Assembly: GCA_004554165.1 (NCBI GenBank)
Contig: SFNQ01000017.1
Span: 4,518-68,517 of the forward strand
Length of the DNA stretch: 64,000 bases
Source: Clostridiales bacterium
GTDB taxonomy: Bacteria > Bacillota > Clostridia > Christensenellales > CAG-138
Reading direction: 5' to 3'
The translations under genes were made by a program, and so were the position numbers. Shown here piece after piece: positions 60,043 to 64,000 of this stretch. The number at the start of each line of letters is the position of its first letter. The first letter of the stretch is position 1. The notes under the pieces were generated by a model. It did no database searches. It was not told the DNA's origin and saw only the letters and a program-made list of their open reading frames with translations.

Positions 60043-60831
60043 TCAGGCCCCGATCAATCCCGCAAAAACCTGCTCGATACCCGCAAACATCCGCTCAAAG
60101 ACCTCGCCCGACAGCGCGCCGTACACCGGCAGCACCGACAGGATGACCAGAAAGCCCAGCAGCACCTTCATGGGCAGGCCCAGCACGAAAACATTCATCT
60201 GCGGCACCGTGCGGGCCAATACCCCCAGCGCCGCCTCGCCGAGAAGCGCGGCAACGATGACCGGCAAAGCCATGCGCAGGCCCAGCAGGAAGGCTTCGCA
60301 GAACAGGGCCACGATGGTCCATACCACGTCCATGGAGAACGCAACCTGCCCCACGGGGATGTACTGAAAGGTCATGTTCAGCATGGCAAGAAGCCGCTCA
60401 AACCCGTCCGACGCGATGAACACCAGCATCATCATGACGTTCAGGAGGTTGCCGAGCATGGGGACGCTGGCGTTGGACTGCTCGTCAAACACGTTCGCCA
60501 TGCCAAAGCCCATCTGCATGTCGATGAGCTGGCCCGCCGTAAACGCGGCGCTGAAAAAGAGCGTCAGAAGATAGCCCATTACAAGGCCGATGAGCAGCTC
60601 CTTTGCGCACAGCAGCACAAAGGCGAGAAGTCCGCTGTACGCCACCGGCCCGCCCGCCGGCAGCATCGTAAAAAAGAAATAGGTCAGCGCCAGACTATAG
60701 CTGATCTTGACGGCCGGCGGAATGTTCTCCCGGCCGAAGATGGGCGAGGAAAGCGTCAGGCCCGAGACCCGGAGGAACAGCAGCAGGCCGTAGTCCAGCC
60801 CTGCCGAAGCCAGCGCAAGGAGGGTCCCCAT
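60043..60831 (-). CDS. fliR: Flagellar export protein FliR
   Basis: A 262-residue integral membrane protein of the export gate with six predicted TM segments (LLLFLRVSGLTLSSPIFGRE, LIGLVMGYLLTLFFSAAFTA, LNVMMMLVFIASDGFERLLA, EAFLLGLRMALPVIVAALLG). QLIDMQMGFGMANVFDEQS is the family signature. The ATG (60829-60831) almost touches the fliQ stop. Confidence 0.95.
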   Translation of the reverse strand: MGTLLALASAGLDYGLLLFLRVSGLTLSSPIFGRENIPPAVKISYSLALTYFFFTMLPAGGPVAYSGLLAFVLLCAKELLIGLVMGYLLTLFFSAAFTAGQLIDMQMGFGMANVFDEQSNASVPMLGNLLNVMMMLVFIASDGFERLLAMLNMTFQYIPVGQVAFSMDVVWTIVALFCEAFLLGLRMALPVIVAALLGEAALGVLARTVPQMNVFVLGLPMKVLLGFLVILSVLPVYGALSGEVFERMFAGIEQVFAGLIGA

Positions 60832-60832
60832 G

Positions 60833-61102
60833 CTAGTAAATCATCTGGCCGATGTAGCCATACAGCCGCGTCACAAGGCCGGAAAGCTGCGACAGAATGT
60901 AGCCCAGGCACACCAGCAGCGCCAGAAAGGTGCCGACAATTTTCGGCACAAAGGACAGCGTCTGCTCGCTGATCTGCGTCGCCGCCTGAAAGATGGAGAT
61001 GATCACGCCGATCACCAGCGCGGTGAGCATCATGGGTAGGGCGCATTTGAGCACGGTCATAATGGCGTCCTGCATGATCGTCACGATCATGGCCTGTGTC
61101 AT
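60833..61102 (-). CDS. fliQ: Flagellar export protein FliQ
   Basis: An 89-residue export gate protein with two TM hairpin segments (MLTALVIGVIISIFQAATQI, FVPKIVGTFLALLVCLGYIL) and the QISEQTLSFVPKI signature. The start ATG has GGAGG nine bases upstream. It is 80 bases downstream of fliP. Confidence 0.95.
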   Translation of the reverse strand: MTQAMIVTIMQDAIMTVLKCALPMMLTALVIGVIISIFQAATQISEQTLSFVPKIVGTFLALLVCLGYILSQLSGLVTRLYGYIGQMIY

Positions 61103-61182
61103 GGCGGTTCGCCTCCTTTCCCTCGGGTTTGGACGGAAAATATCGCTCAGGCCGCAGCGGCGGCATCGACTCTCTCAGCCCG

Positions 61183-62112
61183 TCAGAGGAATCCGCTCAC
61201 CAGCGACTGTATCGTGAGCTGCCAGCCGTCCACCACCACAAACAGCAGCACCTTGAACGGCAGGGAAATGATGCTTGGCGGGAGCATCATCATGCCCATG
61301 GCCATCAGCGTGCTGGCTACCACCATATCCACCACGATGAAAGGAATGTAGATGAAGAAGCCGATTTCAAAGGCGCGCTTGAGCTCGCTGGTCAAAAAAG
61401 CCGGTATGAGCGTTCGCATCGAGACCTCCAGCGCCTCCTCCTCGGTGGCGGGCATCTCCTCGCCGGCAAAGGAGCAGAACAGGTTCAGGTCGGAACTGCG
61501 GGTCTGCCGCAGCATGAACGCCCGCAGGGGCTTTGCGCCGCGGTCCAGCGCCTCGTCCAGCGTGATCTGCTCGGTCACATAGGGAAGATAGGCCTCGGTC
61601 TTGATCTCGTCTACCACCGGGCTCATCACAAACAGCGTCAGAAACAGCGCCAGCCCGATCACCACCTGGTTCGGCGGCATCTGCTGCATGCCGATGGCGT
61701 TTCGCACAAAGGACAGCACCATGACGATCCGGACAAAGCCCGTGAGCATGATGAGGATCGACGGCGCAAGCGAAAGAATGGTCAGCAGCGCGATGATTTG
61801 CAGGCTCTGCGAGCGGCTGCCGAGCATGTCCGCCAGCTTGTCCAGCAGGCCGGCCGCGCCCCCGGCTTCGTCACCGCCGCCGGGTTCCTCCTGCGTCATG
61901 GGCTCCCCGGGCGTCGTAGCGTTGGGCCGGGCCGACATGGCGGCGTCGATCTCCTCCTGGGAAACGCAGCCCGTCAGCACAAGCATCCCCATGCCCAGTA
62001 CCAGGAGCAGCAGAAGCAGCAAAGAAGCGGCCCGTCTGCACCGCGGTGCGCGGGAGACAGGCCCGGTCTTTTGCTTCGATATGGTTTTGCGTTTGTTACT
62101 CCTCAGGCGCAT
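61183..62112 (-). CDS. fliP: Flagellar export protein FliP with lipoprotein-type signal sequence
   Basis: A 309-residue export gate protein. The conserved part is complete: LQIIALLTILSLAPSILIML, RIVMVLSFVRNAIGMQQMPP, FVMSPVVDEIKTEAYLPY, PAFLTSELKRAFEIGFFIYI. The N-terminus is odd: a basic region (1-28), a Leu-rich core and LTGC (46-49), a good lipobox, followed by an acidic Gly/Glu-rich linker before the first mature TM. FliP normally has a plain cleavable signal or none. The start ATG lies 17 bases inside fliO. Confidence 0.94.
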   Translation of the reverse strand: MRLRSNKRKTISKQKTGPVSRAPRCRRAASLLLLLLLVLGMGMLVLTGCVSQEEIDAAMSARPNATTPGEPMTQEEPGGGDEAGGAAGLLDKLADMLGSRSQSLQIIALLTILSLAPSILIMLTGFVRIVMVLSFVRNAIGMQQMPPNQVVIGLALFLTLFVMSPVVDEIKTEAYLPYVTEQITLDEALDRGAKPLRAFMLRQTRSSDLNLFCSFAGEEMPATEEEALEVSMRTLIPAFLTSELKRAFEIGFFIYIPFIVVDMVVASTLMAMGMMMLPPSIISLPFKVLLFVVVDGWQLTIQSLVSGFL

Positions 62113-62536
62113 TCTCTCCGTTTTCCTGTCTTTTCCAGACGGCCATCACATCGCGGAAGGTTCCTGCGGCGGAGCGTTCCCGCGCCGCGCTCTGCTCCGG
62201 CTCCTCCTCCTTCGGCGCGTCTGCCTTGTCCAGCAGCGCAAAGGACTGCCCGCCGACGCCGAGGAGATACCGCCTGCCCTCCGACTCCAGCAGCACAACG
62301 CTCCTGTCCCGATCCAGCACCAGACGATCCAGAAGGACGATGCGCCTACGACGCTGTCCCTTCCCGCCGCCCGGGAGCGGCCCCAGCGTGCCGCGCTGCG
62401 CAAAGCGGGCAAAAAAGCGGGTTGCAAAGTATACGCCGATCAGGATCAGGACCAGCAGCAGAAGCAGCAGCAGTATCTGCAAAAAGCCCGGCCCCTCCGG
62501 CGCGAATTGCACCGGCGCGGGCGTTGTTCCGGGCAC
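62096..62536 (-). CDS. fliO: Flagellar assembly protein FliO
   Basis: A 146-residue membrane protein (TM at ~20-42: LQILLLLLLLVLILIGVYFA) with the short cytoplasmic beta domain of FliO (RIVLLDRLVLDRDRSVVLLE, RRYLLGVGGQSFALLDKAD) and a charged tail. It helps assemble the FliP ring. The start is GTG (62534-62536) with AGGTG upstream, directly after fliE. Confidence 0.88.
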   Translation of the reverse strand: MPGTTPAPVQFAPEGPGFLQILLLLLLLVLILIGVYFATRFFARFAQRGTLGPLPGGGKGQRRRRIVLLDRLVLDRDRSVVLLESEGRRYLLGVGGQSFALLDKADAPKEEEPEQSAARERSAAGTFRDVMAVWKRQENGENAPEE

Positions 62537-62539
62537 GGC

Positions 62540-62839
62540 TTACACCTGCATCCGCATGATCTCGGTGTATGCGTCCACGAGCCGGTTGCGGATCTGTACG
62601 GTCAGGTTGACGGCCAGCTCCGCCTCCCGCGCGGCGATGGTGGCGCTGTGGATATCGTTGACCTCGCCGATGAGCAGCGCGTCCGTATAGGCGCGGCTGT
62701 CCGCAGTGGTCAGCTCCGCGCTTTCGATGGCCTGGGTCAGAAAGTCCTGAAACGCCGCGTCGCCGCCGGATACGTTTGCCGTACCCGCAGGCTTTCCGTT
62801 CAATACGTTTGCAACGGCGTCGATGGCTGAAACCGCCAT
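62540..62839 (-). CDS. fliE: MS-ring/rod junction protein FliE
   Basis: A 99-residue export-type protein linking the MS ring to the rod. Typical regions are FQDFLTQAIESAELTTADSR, LLIGEVNDIHSATIAAREAE and LTVQIRNRLVDAYTEIMRMQ. The start ATG is at 62837-62839. It lies between flgC and fliO. Confidence 0.94.
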   Translation of the reverse strand: MAVSAIDAVANVLNGKPAGTANVSGGDAAFQDFLTQAIESAELTTADSRAYTDALLIGEVNDIHSATIAAREAELAVNLTVQIRNRLVDAYTEIMRMQV

Positions 62840-62871
62840 AGTCCCTCGTCCTCCTTCCCTGTTGCGGCGCG

Positions 62872-63306
62872 CTAGATTTCCAGCGCCTTGGTCGCCATGG
62901 ATTTGATGGCGTTCATGGCGGTAACGTTCGCTTCATAGGAACGGGTTGCCGCCATCATGTCGATCATCTCCACCGCCAGATCCACGTTGGGCATCTGCAC
63001 ATAGCCCTCCGCGTTGGCGTCGGGATGCTCGGGATTGTAATCGAGCTTGAAGGGCGATTCGTCCTCCCGGATTTCGGATACGCGCACGCCGCTGCCGTTG
63101 CTCCTTGCCTGCGCCCGGTCCAGCAGCGAGGAAAAGCTGACCTCGTCCTCCCGCTGCTGAAACACGACGTAGCGGCGGCGATAGGGCTGGCCGTTGGCGG
63201 TGCGGGTGGTGGTGATGTTTGCGAGGTTTTCCGCGATCACGTCCATGCGCACGCGCTGTGCGCTGAGGGCGGAGGCGCTGATGTCCATGCTCTTTAAAAA
63301 TGCCAT
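62872..63306 (-). CDS. flgC: Proximal rod protein FlgC
   Basis: A 144-residue rod protein with MDISASALSAQRVRMDVIAE, NLANITTTRTANGQPYRRRY and C-terminal EMIDMMAATRSYEANVTAMN. The start ATG (63304-63306) has GGAGG nine bases upstream; an in-frame TTG three codons earlier sits too near that site. The gene begins 5 bases after flgB. Confidence 0.95.
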   Translation of the reverse strand: MAFLKSMDISASALSAQRVRMDVIAENLANITTTRTANGQPYRRRYVVFQQREDEVSFSSLLDRAQARSNGSGVRVSEIREDESPFKLDYNPEHPDANAEGYVQMPNVDLAVEMIDMMAATRSYEANVTAMNAIKSMATKALEI

Positions 63307-63311
63307 TTTGA

Positions 63312-63719
63312 TCAACCTCCGGTAATGGCTGCGCGAAGCTGCGCAAACTCGGCGCTCACCTTGCTCTGCAGGGTGTTGTAGTAAATGGTGTTGGTGGCCA
63401 GATCGCCCATTTCCTTTTCGATATCGACATTGTTTTCGTCCATGCGCATGGTGGTATCCTCGTCCACCACCACCTCGATGCGCGGCTCCGGCGCGAAGCC
63501 GCCGGACATGTGCTTGTCCCGGGTGCGCTTCATGGCAAAGCCGCCGTCGTCCTCCTTTTCCAGCATGGCGCGGTAGTATTCCTCAAACTTGACGGACGCA
63601 CGGTTGTAGCCGGGGGTATCGTTGTTGGCGATGTTGTTGAGGATCACTTCGCTGCGCTTCCAGGAAGCGTCGAGCCCCATCTTGAGCTTGTCAACCTCGG
63701 AAAAAATGTTTCCGACCAT
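63312..63719 (-). CDS. flgB: Proximal rod protein FlgB
   Basis: A 135-residue rod protein with LKMGLDASWKRSEVILNNIA, NNDTPGYNRASVKFEEYYRA and C-terminal NTIYYNTLQSKVSAEFAQLR. First gene of the early operon that runs to 50385. The start ATG (63717-63719) has AAAGGA upstream. Confidence 0.95.
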   Translation of the reverse strand: MVGNIFSEVDKLKMGLDASWKRSEVILNNIANNDTPGYNRASVKFEEYYRAMLEKEDDGGFAMKRTRDKHMSGGFAPEPRIEVVVDEDTTMRMDENNVDIEKEMGDLATNTIYYNTLQSKVSAEFAQLRAAITGG

Positions 63720-63848
63720 CGGGAACCCCGTCCTTTCTTTCCGCCCGCATCGCCGGTTTCCCTCCCGTCGCTGTTTCCTCGGGAACGCCGTTCGCGGACG
63801 ACATTTTTATACAGAATGTCCAATTTTCACCTACTCTCAGGTGATTCT

Positions 63849-63877
63849 ATATTATAACTACATGCATGGAAAGTCAA
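63849..63877 (-). promoter_or_regulatory. SigA-type promoter of the flgB early operon
   Basis: Minus strand: -35 TTGACT (63872-63877), 17-base spacer, -10 TAATAT (63849-63854), with an overlapping TATAAT at 15 bases. The leader (~125 bases) begins with a short hairpin, TCACCT/AGGTGA (63827-63844). From 63878 to the window end I see no gene. Confidence 0.7.
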
Positions 63878-64000
63878 GATAAAACTCGTTTCGACAGGCT
63901 CTGTACGAGCGTCAAACATAGGTTACACTTTTGGATGCTTGCACGAAGGCCTGGGAAAGCGGTTTGGGTGCGCTGCGGGGGCCAGCCCCCGCAGCGGTGC

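Overview
The window holds a nearly complete flagellar and chemotaxis locus from a GC-rich Clostridia-type Firmicute. The lineage is inferred from gene content: FliY instead of a short FliN, CheC and CheD, a CsrA/FliW pair, FlhO/FlhP rod proteins, YvyF, DUF6470 and DUF6115 proteins, MotE and an FlhX-type FlhB fragment. Order blocks match Bacillus/Clostridium (flgM-flgN-flgK-flgL-yviE-fliW-csrA-fliC; fliI-fliJ-motE-fliK-flgD-flgE-flbD). The genus cannot be told from the sequence. TTG starts with good ribosome binding sites are common.

Layout. 1-3467 (minus): a molybdenum/molybdopterin cluster: an NTP-transferase fused to a ModE-type HTH and split by an in-frame TAG, a MoeA-like protein, a frameshifted moaB/mog, and the start of modA. 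3924-5135 (plus): an EAL-like/HDOD regulator. 5528-11130: one MCP, a cheY-cheA pair, and a hemerythrin fused to a CheX-like domain. 16749-11421 (minus): fliD-fliS-fliT-yaaR-cheW-cheR-cheY. 19905-16874 (minus): cheC-cheD-cheY and a 484-aa protein with a cysteine peptidase/amidase-like C-terminus. 20108-22048 (plus): a FliK-like protein and FlhX. 38382-22347 (minus): fliF-G-H-I-J-motE-fliK-flgD-flgE-flbD-motA-motB-fliL-fliM-fliY-cheB. 38760-42880: repeat-rich DNA around a single flagellin gene. 50015-42885 (minus): flhO-flhP-yvyF-flgM-flgN-flgK-flgL-DUF6470-fliW-csrA. 63719-50385 (minus): flgB-flgC-fliE-fliO-P-Q-R-flhB-flhA-flhF-flhG-sigD-fapA and two small genes.

Regulation readable from the DNA. 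The two large early operons have SigA-like promoters (38546-38574 and 63849-63877). Eight late or chemotaxis transcription units have a shared signal, TAAT or TAAA, a 14-16 base spacer (mostly 15), then NNCGAT, which fits the flagellar sigma factor SigD encoded at 53421-54206. Two of these promoters are divergent and share one ATTAAT core at 19998-20003. The flagellin leader carries two GGA-in-loop hairpins, one over the Shine-Dalgarno, matching the known CsrA/FliW control of flagellin translation.

Most notable: the complete flagellin transcription unit lies between ~0.64-kb direct repeats built from three perfect long hairpins; the hemerythrin-CheX fusion has all seven diiron ligands; the 484-aa protein is a candidate non-FlgJ wall hydrolase; FliP has a lipobox, FlhF an AT-hook and FliH three LPDF peptides; and two neighbouring molybdenum genes are both broken.
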